In this document: positions 10,049 to 18,818 of the stretch, piece after piece
Position numbering within the stretch: position 1 is the stretch's first letter
Layout: every line of letters begins with the position of its first letter
Virus record (IMG/VR): IMGVR_UViG_3300033148_002472
Span: 1 to 31,403 of that record
Length of the DNA stretch: 31,403 nt
Strand: one strand, 5' to 3'
From: a virus
Notes under the pieces: generated by a model
The model's database searches: none
Told to the model about the DNA's origin: nothing
The model's input: only the letters and a program-made list of their open reading frames with translations
Translations under genes and position numbers: made by a program

Positions 10049-10250
10049 AGAGCCCAAAGCAGCACCACCCCCAGCTAGAGCACCACGCCCAGGAGATGCA
10101 GGAGAATCTGGTAGCCCTTCAAGGCGTCAGCGTCTAATAGCGGCATCCCGTAAAGGGTTTCAGCAAAGCATACTAGCTGGCGAAACAGGCGGATTCCAAT
10201 CAGCTCAAGGCGCAGCAGTGGCCAGAGCAGGAAAGAGCATCTTAGGATAG
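10026..10250 (+). CDS. Small Gly/Ala/Arg-rich phage protein upstream of the portal
   Basis: The gene encodes 74 residues: a disordered Pro/Ala/Arg-rich N-terminus followed by RRQRLIAASRKGFQQSILAGETGG, which resembles the Arg-rich 'SR-G-x-x-x-T-I-L-x-G' tail of small proteins often found between terminase and portal in podophages. Their role is unclear. Its stop codon shares one base with the GTG start of the portal gene. Confidence 0.6.
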   Translation: MGSGGKVREPKAAPPPARAPRPGDAGESGSPSRRQRLIAASRKGFQQSILAGETGGFQSAQGAAVARAGKSILG

Positions 10251-11986
10251 TGGCAGACTCAGAAAAAGCGCTACAACGTGAAGGTGATGGAGACAAGGCC
10301 AAGATGGTTGTCTCCGATTATCGCGTCGGCAGAGCAGACCAAGAACCGTGGAAATCCGAGGTATGGCAGCGTATATCTGAGTATGTGATCCCTCGTAAAT
10401 CTGAGATCAACACCAAGAAGACTAAGAGCATAGACGGCTATACAGACAACGTCTACGACACCACAGCAATCCATGCAAATACCACCCTAGCGGCTGGACA
10501 GATGGATTTCCTAGTAGGTGGGAACTGGTTTGAGAATGAAGCCCCATTTGATGATGCAAGCGATGAAGCCAAGCTCTGGTACAAGAAAACCGGCGAGAAA
10601 ATGCGCGATGTTATCAATGCATCCAACTTTGATATGGAGGTCCATTCCTTCTTTGTTATGCGCGGTGGCTTCGGAACTAGCCATTTCCACGTAGAAGAGG
10701 ATGAGGAAAAGGTTATTGCCTGTAAGTCTGAGGATATAGGCGATTACATTATTTTTGAGAATGCCCGTGGTATCGTTGATAAGGTCATAGTTATTAAGGA
10801 ATACACCCCACGCCAGATCATGCAAATGTATGGCACAGTGGGCGAGAAGGGCAATCGAGGTGTTCCACAGAATATCGTGGAGATGGCAGAACAGACCAAC
10901 AAGGACCAGAAGGATAACAAAATCCAGGTGCTTATATGGGTAGGCCCACGCGAAGATACCAAGCGAGACAGCAGAAAGCTGGATGCTGCTAATATGCCAG
11001 TAATGACTCTCCATGTTGTCCTAGATAGCTCAGATGCTAATAAAGAGGGCACACTACTGCGCGAATCAGGCTTTGAGGAAATGCCAACTATGGTAAGCCG
11101 CTTTGCAGAATGGGGCAACGAGGTATACGGATACTGCCCATCTGTGGAGGTTCTACCACTAATTTTACAGCTGAACGTCATAGAGCAAAACCAGGACATG
11201 CTGGCAGAGCTTATGGTAAACCCACGCCTACTGCTTCCAGACAACATGGAAGGAGATGTCAGCCTACGCGCTGGTGGTGTTACTATCTATGATTCCAGCA
11301 CACCGACGGCCAAGCCAGAGGAATGGGCTACTAGTGGGCGCTACGACATCGGACAGGATCGCCTGAACTTCAAGCGCTCTCAGGTTGACCAAGCCTACTT
11401 TGTTGACCTATTCCAGCTACTTACCAGCATGCAGGAGCGTAAGCGCGAGAAGACAGCCTTCGAAGTGAGCGAGATGCTATTTGAGAAGGTAGGCCGATTC
11501 CATCCTACATTCACACGATTTAACTCTGAGTTCTCCGAGCCATTCCTTAACCGCGTATTCTCTATCTGCTTCCGTGCTGGTCTATTCCCAGATCCGCCAG
11601 AAGATGTTATCCGCCAGAATAATCTAGGTGAAGATGTCATTGAAACGCCTAAAGTGAAGTTCACAGGCAAGATGGCTATGCTAATGAAGGCACGGGAGAA
11701 CAACGACTTTATGGCATTCCTCCGTATGTCTATGCCTCTATTCGAGCAAGATCCATCAGCATTCCAGCGCACAATCAACGTTGAGCGATCAGTCGAGAAG
11801 CTTGCTGATAACCAAGGAGTGCATACAGATTTCTTTAACACGCCAGAAGAGCGTGAAGCAATCGAAGTTCAGCAGAACGAACAAGCAGCCCGCCAGCAGC
11901 AGCTAGAAGCAGCAAGCACAATGGCTAAGGCAGCAGGTGACCTGGGACGGGCACCAGAGGGCGTTCAGCAGGCTATCGACATCTAA
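10250..11986 (+). CDS. Portal (head-tail connector) protein, podophage type
   Basis: The gene encodes 578 residues from a GTG at 10250. The N-terminal YRVGRADQEPWKSEVWQRISEYVIPRK and DGYTDNVYDTTAIHANTTLAAGQMDFLV (about 60-88) match the 'head-to-tail connecting protein' family of podophages. The middle and C-terminal half carry the stem and crown helices (QDMLAELMVNPRLLLPD; RKREKTAFEVSEMLFEKVGRF, about 395-415). The C-terminus is Gln/Ala-rich and helical (barrel). Twelve copies would form the ring at one vertex through which DNA enters and leaves. Confidence 0.9.
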   Translation: MADSEKALQREGDGDKAKMVVSDYRVGRADQEPWKSEVWQRISEYVIPRKSEINTKKTKSIDGYTDNVYDTTAIHANTTLAAGQMDFLVGGNWFENEAPFDDASDEAKLWYKKTGEKMRDVINASNFDMEVHSFFVMRGGFGTSHFHVEEDEEKVIACKSEDIGDYIIFENARGIVDKVIVIKEYTPRQIMQMYGTVGEKGNRGVPQNIVEMAEQTNKDQKDNKIQVLIWVGPREDTKRDSRKLDAANMPVMTLHVVLDSSDANKEGTLLRESGFEEMPTMVSRFAEWGNEVYGYCPSVEVLPLILQLNVIEQNQDMLAELMVNPRLLLPDNMEGDVSLRAGGVTIYDSSTPTAKPEEWATSGRYDIGQDRLNFKRSQVDQAYFVDLFQLLTSMQERKREKTAFEVSEMLFEKVGRFHPTFTRFNSEFSEPFLNRVFSICFRAGLFPDPPEDVIRQNNLGEDVIETPKVKFTGKMAMLMKARENNDFMAFLRMSMPLFEQDPSAFQRTINVERSVEKLADNQGVHTDFFNTPEEREAIEVQQNEQAARQQQLEAASTMAKAAGDLGRAPEGVQQAIDI

Positions 11987-11989
11987 TTT

Positions 11990-12307
11990 ATGAGCAGTGA
12001 GTTAACGGACCATCAGAAAAAACTACAAATCGAGAATGAGAAACTAAACCAAGCATATCGCGATCTATTCAAGGTTAAGGGCATTTCTAAGACCAGATTA
12101 GAAGCAGCCCGCAAGCGAGTGCTAAAGGATTTAGAGGACATAGTTTTTCAGCAAACCCATTATCCGGATGAGAAGGGTCACTATTGCCCGTACAAGGCAG
12201 CTATCGAGGATGGCGGCAGACGTATGGCCAAGGACATGCGTAAGCGTATTTTCTCAAGTCCTAGAGAGGATTTGAACCAAAAGAAACCTAAAGTAAATAA
12301 AGCATAA
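11990..12307 (+). CDS. Bbp19-like phage protein
   Basis: The gene encodes 105 residues, basic and helical. The core YRDLFKVKGISKTRLEAARKRVLKDLEDIVFQQTHY followed by AAIEDGGRRMAKDMRKRI resembles the Bbp19 family, small proteins placed after the portal in podophages, in which a VL-x-DL segment is followed by a Gly-Arg-Arg helix. Function is unproven. Starts 3 nt after the portal stop and its stop overlaps the scaffold ATG (TAATG). Confidence 0.65.
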   Translation: MSSELTDHQKKLQIENEKLNQAYRDLFKVKGISKTRLEAARKRVLKDLEDIVFQQTHYPDEKGHYCPYKAAIEDGGRRMAKDMRKRIFSSPREDLNQKKPKVNKA

Positions 12308-13236
12308 TGAGCGACGATCCATCACTATTGGGGGGCGGAGATCCAGCCCCAGCAGATCCTAATCCAGCAGATCCGAATCCTTCGGACCCGCAGCCAGCAC
12401 CCGCAGGCATTAGCTTCTATGGGGAAGACGGGCAGCTCCATTCATCTATTACTGAGCAGATCGGTGATATGAAGGGAACCCAGAACTTCTTCCAGAAGTA
12501 TTCAGGGGCAGAGAATCCAACGCTAGAGGCCCTGAAGGGCATCGAGAACCTTACCGCTATGGTAGGTCAGAAGACCCAAGGGCTGACACGCCCAGCCGAG
12601 GATGCCTCAGATGCCGAGAAACAGGCATATGTGGACCAGATCCGTAAGCTGAATGGCACACCTGATAACGCGGATGATTACGGCTACGTGCGCCCAGAGG
12701 ACCTAGACGAGTCTATCCCGTTCGAGGTAGACGAGGCCAAGGCATTTGCAGATGTTCTGCATCAGCACCACGCCTCACCGGAGCTGGCTAAGGCACTATT
12801 TGATGTCTACACAGAGCAGCTAAAAGGTGTTCCAGAGGCTATTGCCCGAGAGGAAGCAGCCTACAAGCAGGAGCAAGTCACTGCTCTACGTGATGAGTTC
12901 GGAGCAGCAGCGGATAAAACCATTCAGCAAGCTAAGGACAATGCTGCCACATTCGGGGTAAGTGAAGACCTTATGAAGCAAATCGGTATGTCTGCTGAGG
13001 GTGTGAAGTTCCTAGCTGGCCTATCAAAGTATATCGGTGCTGATTCTATCCCATCTGGCAACGGAGAGGGAGCTATGAATAATGGCAAGAACTACGAGCA
13101 AATGGCGATGGAAGCAGGCCAAAAGGCGATGGAGGCCAATTCCAAGGGTGATAATGTTGGCTATCAGCGACACCGAGCGGAGCAGCAAAAATACCAGCAA
13201 TTAATGATTAACCAGCAAAACCGTGGCAATAGATAA
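12307..13236 (+). CDS. Head scaffolding protein
   Basis: The gene encodes 309 residues, acidic and largely helical. It begins with a low-complexity Asp/Pro/Ala repeat (DPNPADPNPSDPQPAP, residues about 17-32), continues with a helical core containing LNGTPDNADDYGYVRPEDLDE (typical of phage scaffolds) and ends in a Gln/Asn/Lys-rich basic helix (YQRHRAEQQKYQQLMINQQN). Placement between portal and major capsid is that of T7 gene 9. It guides assembly of the prohead and leaves before or during packaging. The call rests on position and sequence character. Confidence 0.82.
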   Translation: MSDDPSLLGGGDPAPADPNPADPNPSDPQPAPAGISFYGEDGQLHSSITEQIGDMKGTQNFFQKYSGAENPTLEALKGIENLTAMVGQKTQGLTRPAEDASDAEKQAYVDQIRKLNGTPDNADDYGYVRPEDLDESIPFEVDEAKAFADVLHQHHASPELAKALFDVYTEQLKGVPEAIAREEAAYKQEQVTALRDEFGAAADKTIQQAKDNAATFGVSEDLMKQIGMSAEGVKFLAGLSKYIGADSIPSGNGEGAMNNGKNYEQMAMEAGQKAMEANSKGDNVGYQRHRAEQQKYQQLMINQQNRGNR

Positions 13237-13501
13237 GAAACAAGAGCCAGTGGATGAGAAGAATCCACCCGTAAAGATAAAGAAGAAGACGCCTGGAAAG
13301 CCTCTTAGCGACTGGAAGACCCTGCATAAAGGGGTCAAGTATCGCATCCTAGAGGCCGATCCATCTAGGCGTGTTATCTCTACCCATGCATACACTCTGG
13401 AGTTTAAGACCGATGAGCGTATTACCAAATTTGGGCTTGAAACTAAGCCCGATCTAAAAGAGATTAGATCCCTCTTCAGAGGTATTAACCCAAAGAAGTA
13501 G
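13223..13501 (+). CDS. Hypothetical protein before the capsid terminator
   Basis: The gene encodes 92 residues from a GTG that overlaps the end of the scaffold gene by 14 bp. Lys/Pro-rich N-terminus (KKQEPVDEKNPPVKIKKKTPGKP) followed by a compact domain KTLHKGVKYRILEADPSRRVISTHAYTLEFKTDERITKFGL. It is not recognised. It is the last gene before the terminator at 13526, so part of the packaging and prohead transcript. Confidence 0.6.
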   Translation: MAIDKKQEPVDEKNPPVKIKKKTPGKPLSDWKTLHKGVKYRILEADPSRRVISTHAYTLEFKTDERITKFGLETKPDLKEIRSLFRGINPKK

Positions 13502-13525
13502 CAGGAAAAAGTTCATAGATCAAAG

Positions 13526-13563
13526 AGCCCCTAGTCGTTGGCATGTTCGGCTAGGGGTTTTTT
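13526..13563 (+). terminator. Terminator between scaffold and capsid transcripts
   Basis: CCCCTAG (13528-13534) pairs with CTAGGGG (13551-13557), extended by A-T and G-T pairs, and is followed by six T residues. The loop is 16 nt. Confidence 0.85.
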
Positions 13564-13761
13564 GTTGACTCGCTCAGGAAGTGAGCTAAATTACCCCTAT
13601 AGTCTGATACCTCTCAGACGCGGAAAGCCACCGTAGTGTGACACCTTTCTAAAGAGAGCCAGACCCTAGCAGATCGAAAGTCTAAGCGTAGACCCCATCA
13701 GGGACACTCGAAGCAGGGCAGCCAAACAACAACTCTCATTTAAATTAGAAAGGGAAGGACA
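13564..13761 (+). promoter_or_regulatory. Capsid promoter candidate and hairpin-rich 5' leader
   Basis: About 200 nt with no gene. TTGACT (13565-13570), 16 nt, TAAATT (13587-13592) is a possible promoter. The leader can form successive small hairpins: GCTCA/TGAGC (13572-13586), GTCTGA/TCAGAC with a six-base loop (13602-13619), and GTCTA-AGCG-TAGAC further on, then CCC-ATCA-GGG. The capsid ATG has a good ribosome site (GAAAGGGAAGGA). Such a leader could stabilise or process the abundant capsid mRNA. Confidence 0.5.
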
Positions 13762-14688
13762 ATGTCCACTCCACAACTACCAGAACACTACACAATCGAC
13801 TACAAGCAAAACTGGTTTCACCGCATCCAGCAGTTTCCTTCATTGCTTGCAGATACAGTAACGAATGACACCGTAGACGGTTTCATTAAACGCTACTCAC
13901 AGCTAGAGCGCCAAGTAATGGGCGACATCACTGTGCGTCACGGCACAACTAACCGCCAAAGCGCTGAAATGTTCATCCGCTGGCTGAAGACACGTAAGCA
14001 CGATATCGCCAACGTCATTGACGAATGGGACGATAAGGAGCTTGGCGAGTTGATCAGCCCTAAAGGTGCAATCATCGAAAACCAAGGTTTTGCTTATAAC
14101 ACTAAGAAAGACCGCACAATCATCGAAGCCGCTGAAGGCTCTGCAACAACTGGTGAGGATGCCGACGTACTTGTCCCGCTTCCTGCAAGCCAGATCGTTC
14201 CAGTTTCCTTCAATCCAGGTGGTGCTCCAGCCGACTCAGGCATGACATTTGCCAAGGTTGCTCGTGCGCGTCGTATCTTCCAAGACAACGTGCTTCCGCT
14301 TAACAACGGTATGGCATTCGCTATTATCTCTCCAGAAGCGGATGAAGCTCTCGTGCGCGACGTTGAAGAAGCCCGCAACAAGGATTACACTCAAATCTCT
14401 CCAATTGCTGACGGCACAGTCGATGGCAAAATGTGGATGGGCTTCAAGTGGATCGTTCACACAGACCTTACTACAGGCGACGTAACAGGCGCAGGTGGCA
14501 CAGTACAAGGAACTAACTGCCTATTCTGGCACAAACAGTTCATGTATTTTGGTGACGGCGAAAAGCGCTCAAACGTTGATATTCTTCCTGAAAATAGCCA
14601 CGGCGTTCAATGCCGCACACGTACTCGTATGGGTGCAATGCGCTTTGAAGAAAAGGCCGTTGTTAAGGTCGAAACTCTCGCTTCATAA
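13762..14688 (+). CDS. Major capsid protein
   Basis: The gene encodes 308 residues, preceded by a strong ribosome site. It has the character of podophage HK97-fold capsid proteins: N-terminal WFHRIQQFPSLLADTV, a central domain with GEDADVLVPLPASQIVPVSF and MTFAKVARARRIFQDNVLP, and C-terminal FWHKQFMYFGDGEKRSNVDILPE followed by CRTRTRMGAMRFEEKAVVKVE, a usual ending. The gene stands in its own transcription unit between a terminator and a leader. Its Arg codons are only CGC and CGT, unlike neighbours that use AGG and AGA freely, a sign of selection for high expression. Identification rests on position, size and these motifs. Confidence 0.85.
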   Translation: MSTPQLPEHYTIDYKQNWFHRIQQFPSLLADTVTNDTVDGFIKRYSQLERQVMGDITVRHGTTNRQSAEMFIRWLKTRKHDIANVIDEWDDKELGELISPKGAIIENQGFAYNTKKDRTIIEAAEGSATTGEDADVLVPLPASQIVPVSFNPGGAPADSGMTFAKVARARRIFQDNVLPLNNGMAFAIISPEADEALVRDVEEARNKDYTQISPIADGTVDGKMWMGFKWIVHTDLTTGDVTGAGGTVQGTNCLFWHKQFMYFGDGEKRSNVDILPENSHGVQCRTRTRMGAMRFEEKAVVKVETLAS

Positions 14689-14725
14689 GCATTAACTTAA
14701 AATAGTCAGAAAGGTATAAAACACC

Positions 14726-15187
14726 ATGGCAACATTCAATTCAGACGTAGCAGCCAAGCAGGTTGACCCTACAGCTAAAAACCTAGAAGATGCGGATCGC
14801 GTAGAAGCGTCAGTAGTCAGCTCAGATTGTGAGATCTTAGTTGACTCTGCGCTGGCAGCAGCCCTCGCTCAAGGTGATAACTTCAGACTCTTCCGAGTTC
14901 CTGAAGGTTACCGCCCGATCCCAGCAGACTTCACCATCGACACCGATGGATTAGGAGCTACAACCTCCGAGGCTGAAATCGGAACCCTAGCCGACCCAGA
15001 CAGCATCCTTGCATCTACAAATGTAAATGCTGCTGCTCACGTTGCTGCCGCTGGCAGTGGCGCAGAGGCTCTAGCCCCTGCAACTCGCACCGAGTCAGAG
15101 TTCTTGTATCTTACACTTCCAGTGTATACAGGAACAGCTACCGTCGGTCGCAAGTTGGTCGTGCGCGGCAAGTTCCAAAAAGCTTAG
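14726..15187 (+). CDS. Capsid decoration or head-stabilising protein (probable)
   Basis: The gene encodes 153 residues, Ala-rich, acidic, beta-type (MATFNSDVAAKQVDPTAKNLED, then LAQGDNFRLFRVPEGYRPIPADFTID and a C-terminal LVVRGKFQKA). The LAxGD-x-x-x-L-x-x-xP-xG pattern is typical of small phage structural proteins cotranscribed with the capsid. Ribosome site AGAAAGG precedes the ATG. It shares the capsid transcript and terminates just before a strong terminator. The precise role is inferred from location. Confidence 0.65.
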   Translation: MATFNSDVAAKQVDPTAKNLEDADRVEASVVSSDCEILVDSALAAALAQGDNFRLFRVPEGYRPIPADFTIDTDGLGATTSEAEIGTLADPDSILASTNVNAAAHVAAAGSGAEALAPATRTESEFLYLTLPVYTGTATVGRKLVVRGKFQKA

Positions 15188-15205
15188 TCCCGAACGCTCA
15201 TAAAT

Positions 15206-15249
15206 AGGCCGGTGGTAGGTGTAATGTCTGCCACCGGTCTTATTTTTTA
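15206..15249 (+). terminator. Terminator after the capsid unit
   Basis: GGCCGGTGG (15207-15215) pairs with CCACCGGTC (15231-15239) with one G-T pair, followed by TTATTTTTTAA. It closes the capsid/decoration transcript. Confidence 0.88.
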
Positions 15250-15262
15250 ACATCAAATCACT

Positions 15263-15889
15263 ATGTCAGTAAGTAGAACAGATATTGCAAATCTAGCCCT
15301 AAACCACGTAGGGGAGCCACCGATCACCAATTTACTGGATGATCAGAACGCAACGGCCCGCATAGTGAAGGTTGTATTCGATCCTACTATCAGGGAAATG
15401 GGAAGGGATCACGAATGGAACTGTCTACGCACCAGAGCAGATATCCCAAGGGATGGCACTAACCCGCCATTTGGATATGCTTACCGGTATCAGCTTCCTT
15501 TAGACTTTATCAGGTTATTCCGCTTAAATGGCCGTGATGTCCAAAAGCGTAAAGACCTATTCGATATAGAGGGCAGGTTCCTTCTAACAGACGCAGAGAC
15601 AGCGCAGATCCAATATTCGAAGTTCGAGCGCGATTCTACTGTATACGATTCCAAGTTCGTAGAGGCACTAGCCCTGCTTATTGGATCAAAGATTGCTATC
15701 CAAATCAGGCAGGATGAGGCCTTAAAGGGCTTCCTGAAACAAGAATATAACAGGGCACTATCATCAGCTAGGAAGGTAGACGGCAACGAAACCAACCAAG
15801 CCCCATATGATGGCCGCTCAGAATCAGGGTGGATAGCAGCCCGCCGAGTAGGCACACGCAACGGATCACTGAATAACGACGCATTCTAA
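15263..15889 (+). CDS. Tail tubular protein A (head-tail adaptor)
   Basis: The gene encodes 208 residues. The start SRTDIANLALNHVGEPPITNLLDDQNATARIV and DPTIREMGRDHEWNCLRTRADIP (about 40-62) are diagnostic for the T7 gp11-like tail tubular A family. The rest includes YRYQLPLDFIRLFRLNG and the helical YDSKFVEALALLIGSKIAIQI. Twelve copies bind below the portal and form the upper tail. It stands next to the nozzle gene, with the TAATG overlap of coupled genes. Confidence 0.9.
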   Translation: MSVSRTDIANLALNHVGEPPITNLLDDQNATARIVKVVFDPTIREMGRDHEWNCLRTRADIPRDGTNPPFGYAYRYQLPLDFIRLFRLNGRDVQKRKDLFDIEGRFLLTDAETAQIQYSKFERDSTVYDSKFVEALALLIGSKIAIQIRQDEALKGFLKQEYNRALSSARKVDGNETNQAPYDGRSESGWIAARRVGTRNGSLNNDAF

Positions 15890-18405
15890 TGCCACCATCT
15901 CTAGTAAAAGGACTCGGCCAGAAGAATATCGTATCCTTTAACGGTGGCGAATGGTCGCCCCTAATGGACGCCCGCGTAGATCATCAAAAGTATGATAGCG
16001 CATGCCGAACACTCTCTAATTTCAAGGTATTGCCATATGGCGGTATCGAGCGACGCCCTGGCCTTCAATACATCAACCCTACCAAGGATAATGGCCAAGC
16101 TAGGCTAATTGGGTATGACTTCTCTACGACAACCAGCTTCGTAATAGAGATAGGCGAGGCCTATATGCGATTCTACTCCAATGGGGTTCAGGTCACATCT
16201 GGTGGGAACCCAGACGCCGTATTGACTGGCACACCGCCTTGGCTGGCATCTGAGCTATACGAGATCCAGTATTTGCCTATCAATGACATCATTTACATGG
16301 TTCACCCGAATCATCCCCCCCAGAAGCTCTCACGCTTCGCTGACGATGATTTCAGGATAGAGGCGGTAGACTTTGACGAGACAGCGTTCCTAGACCTGAA
16401 TATCACCACTACGACGCTCTCAACCACTGTTACCACTGGTAGCGGCCTAATGAATGCGTCTACTGGCATATTCACAGCTGACCACGTAGGGAGCTTCTGG
16501 AAGCTCACACATCCGCGTGCAGCCAGCAGCATAAACCTTTCTCTGGGCGGGACAGGAACATCTGGCAGTATTACAGTAGAGGGAACATGGCTCCTACGCA
16601 CCACAGGCACATGGAGTGGAACGCTTCGATTGCAGGAGTTTAATTCCGCTACAGGGCTATGGGACAATATCCGAGAGTTCAATAGCACCAGCGATAGCAA
16701 TTTCAACACCGAGGAAATCCAACCAATAGAGGCACTGTTCCGCCTAGACTACACATCTGTGGGCGGATCTGGTGAGGCATACCTAGAACTGAGCGACACC
16801 ACAAGGGATGGAATCGTAAAGGTTACAGGCTTCGTAAGTAGCACTCAGGTAAATATTGACGTAATCAAGGACCTAGAAAGCACCAACGCAACAGACGTAT
16901 GGCGTGAAGGTGCATGGAGCGATGAGCAAGGATACCCACGAGCTGTGGGCATATTTGAGCAGCGCGTAGTCCTTGCCGGCACTAAGAAACGCCCTCAGAC
17001 CATTTGGCTATCCAGAACAGGAGATTTCGAAGATTTTGAGCTTGGATCACTAGATGATGATGCTCTCCAGTACACAATAGCCTCTACTGAGCAGAACCAG
17101 ATTCAGTGGGTTCAGGGGCAAACTAAGTTACTTATTGGCACAGCTGGGGCAGAATGGACACTCAGCGGGGATGCTGAGAAGCCAGTCACTCCTAGCAATG
17201 TTACTATCCTTCGCCAGTCCAGCTACGGATCTAAGCATATCCAAGGTGTGATGGTAAATGATGTGGTTCTATACGTGCAGCGTAATGGCCGAAAGGTCCG
17301 TGAAATGGTAGAGTCTGAAACCTCTGTCACTGCTAAGTATGTATCTCCAGACCTTACAATCCTAGCCGAGCACATAACCGAGGGTGAGATTATCCAGACT
17401 GCATATAGCCAGCAGCCTGATAATGTCTATTATGCTGTAACCGGAAATGGGACACTTTCAGGAATGACCTACGAGCGCGACCAGCAAGTCATAGGATGGT
17501 CAAGGAGCCTAACACCTGGAGCTAGTGGCAATTTCGAATCGGTGGCCGTGATCTACGGAGATACAGGCGACGAGGTTTGGACTATCGTAAATCGCACCAT
17601 AGGGAACGATACGAAGCGATATATCGAGCGATTCAACCCAGTTAAGTGGGAAGACAAGGAAGACGCTTTCTACGTGGATTCAGGCATATCTGTGTGCCTC
17701 CCTGACAACATCAACAGCGGCAATCTGACTGCCGGTAAGTTCTACCGAGTTATCAGTAATGAGGGAATGGATATGTCAGCGGTGGGCGGTCCTGCAAGCC
17801 CTCGCAATTTCCAGACATTCGAAGCCACGATTACAGCCACACCAGTATATGGCCAAGGCTCAGTGAGGGAGGTATCGGACGTATTTACAGGCCTAGACCA
17901 CCTTGAGGGCGAAACAGTGGACGTTCTAGGTGATGGCGGGGTATACGAAAACCTTACCGTAACAGGCGGTCAAGTAACACTACCTAACCCACAATCAGTG
18001 ATTTTAGATAATAAGGTCACTAAAGCCCATATCGGCCTACGCTACGAATCTGTGGCACAGCCTATGAAGCTAGAGGCAGATCCTAAGCTGGGCGCATTCA
18101 TGGCCACAGAGCTAAAGCTACGCCAGATCGTTGTGCGATTTGTTAAGAGCCTTGGGCTTACATACAGCACCAATGTGGAAGCCTTGGGAACAGGAACACT
18201 GGATCAGATATTCGAAGAGATTAAACACCCAATGCGCGACACTTCTCACCGTATGGACGAATCACCGCCACTATTCACAGGTGATCGTAGAATCGCTGTT
18301 CAGTCTCGACATGATTATGATGGTAATTTAGTAGTAAAACAGACACAGCCATTGCCAACACTGATTTTAGCTATTATCAAGAAATACGAAGTTACCGGAA
18401 GATGA
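15889..18405 (+). CDS. Tail tubular protein B (nozzle)
   Basis: The gene encodes 838 residues, mostly beta. Begins with FNGGEWSPLMDARVDHQKYDSACRTLSNFKVLPYGGIERRPG, the signature of the podophage nozzle family, and continues with PWLASELYEIQYLPINDIIYMVHPNHPPQKLSR. Later YPRAVGIFEQRVVLAGTKKRPQTIWLSRTGDFEDFE and the WTLSGDAEKPVTPSNVTILRQSSYGS region are also conserved in the family. Six copies form the tapering tail end through which DNA passes; fibres attach at its junction with the adaptor. Confidence 0.9.
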   Translation: MPPSLVKGLGQKNIVSFNGGEWSPLMDARVDHQKYDSACRTLSNFKVLPYGGIERRPGLQYINPTKDNGQARLIGYDFSTTTSFVIEIGEAYMRFYSNGVQVTSGGNPDAVLTGTPPWLASELYEIQYLPINDIIYMVHPNHPPQKLSRFADDDFRIEAVDFDETAFLDLNITTTTLSTTVTTGSGLMNASTGIFTADHVGSFWKLTHPRAASSINLSLGGTGTSGSITVEGTWLLRTTGTWSGTLRLQEFNSATGLWDNIREFNSTSDSNFNTEEIQPIEALFRLDYTSVGGSGEAYLELSDTTRDGIVKVTGFVSSTQVNIDVIKDLESTNATDVWREGAWSDEQGYPRAVGIFEQRVVLAGTKKRPQTIWLSRTGDFEDFELGSLDDDALQYTIASTEQNQIQWVQGQTKLLIGTAGAEWTLSGDAEKPVTPSNVTILRQSSYGSKHIQGVMVNDVVLYVQRNGRKVREMVESETSVTAKYVSPDLTILAEHITEGEIIQTAYSQQPDNVYYAVTGNGTLSGMTYERDQQVIGWSRSLTPGASGNFESVAVIYGDTGDEVWTIVNRTIGNDTKRYIERFNPVKWEDKEDAFYVDSGISVCLPDNINSGNLTAGKFYRVISNEGMDMSAVGGPASPRNFQTFEATITATPVYGQGSVREVSDVFTGLDHLEGETVDVLGDGGVYENLTVTGGQVTLPNPQSVILDNKVTKAHIGLRYESVAQPMKLEADPKLGAFMATELKLRQIVVRFVKSLGLTYSTNVEALGTGTLDQIFEEIKHPMRDTSHRMDESPPLFTGDRRIAVQSRHDYDGNLVVKQTQPLPTLILAIIKKYEVTGR

Positions 18406-18818
18406 TTAAGTTAAGGACATATGAAGAGGGCGACTATGAGAAGATTGCTGCATGGTGGAAAGGCCACGGCCTGCCGCCTATCTCTGAAGGTGCGCTTCCT
18501 GGTATATCATACTTCGGCTTTGATGATGAGCACGGCGATATTGCTGTCGGGTTCATGGATACTTCCACTTTCGGCAATATTTGCTATTTCTATGGCATTA
18601 TATCTAATCCAGATGCTCCAGCTAGGAAGGTTAATGAGGCATACGACACCGTATTAGATGCTCTAATTCAGTGTGCCGAGGTAATGGGATATGGCCTAAT
18701 GATGGCTCACCCCTTCCAAAGCTCAATGAAGTTTAAAGCGAAACAGCATGGATTCGTAGAAAACCACGACTCAGTAGCCCAGATGTATTTAATCCTTAAA
18801 CCAGAGGTTCCGGTCTAA
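18402..18818 (+). CDS. GNAT-like protein in the T7 gp13 position
   Basis: The gene encodes 138 residues, ATG overlapping the nozzle stop (ATGA). It begins MIKLRTYEEGDYEKIAAWWKGHG, like acetyltransferase-fold proteins. The middle has ISNPDAPARKVNEAYDTVLDALIQCAEVMGYG and the end HPFQSSMKFKAKQHGFVE, which corresponds to the last GNAT helix-strand (K-x-x-x-x-GF). T7 gp13 and relatives occupy the same place after the nozzle and are needed for virion assembly. The acetyl-CoA loop (Q/R-x-x-G-x-G/A) is not evident, so catalysis is doubtful. Confidence 0.7.
   Translation: MIKLRTYEEGDYEKIAAWWKGHGLPPISEGALPGISYFGFDDEHGDIAVGFMDTSTFGNICYFYGIISNPDAPARKVNEAYDTVLDALIQCAEVMGYGLMMAHPFQSSMKFKAKQHGFVENHDSVAQMYLILKPEVPV

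Noticed and set aside
10271-11841. Long minus-strand frames opposite the portal (e.g. 10511-11014, 10744-11247, 11395-11841)
   Set aside because: Shadows of the portal gene, which has clear family motifs; no ribosome sites.
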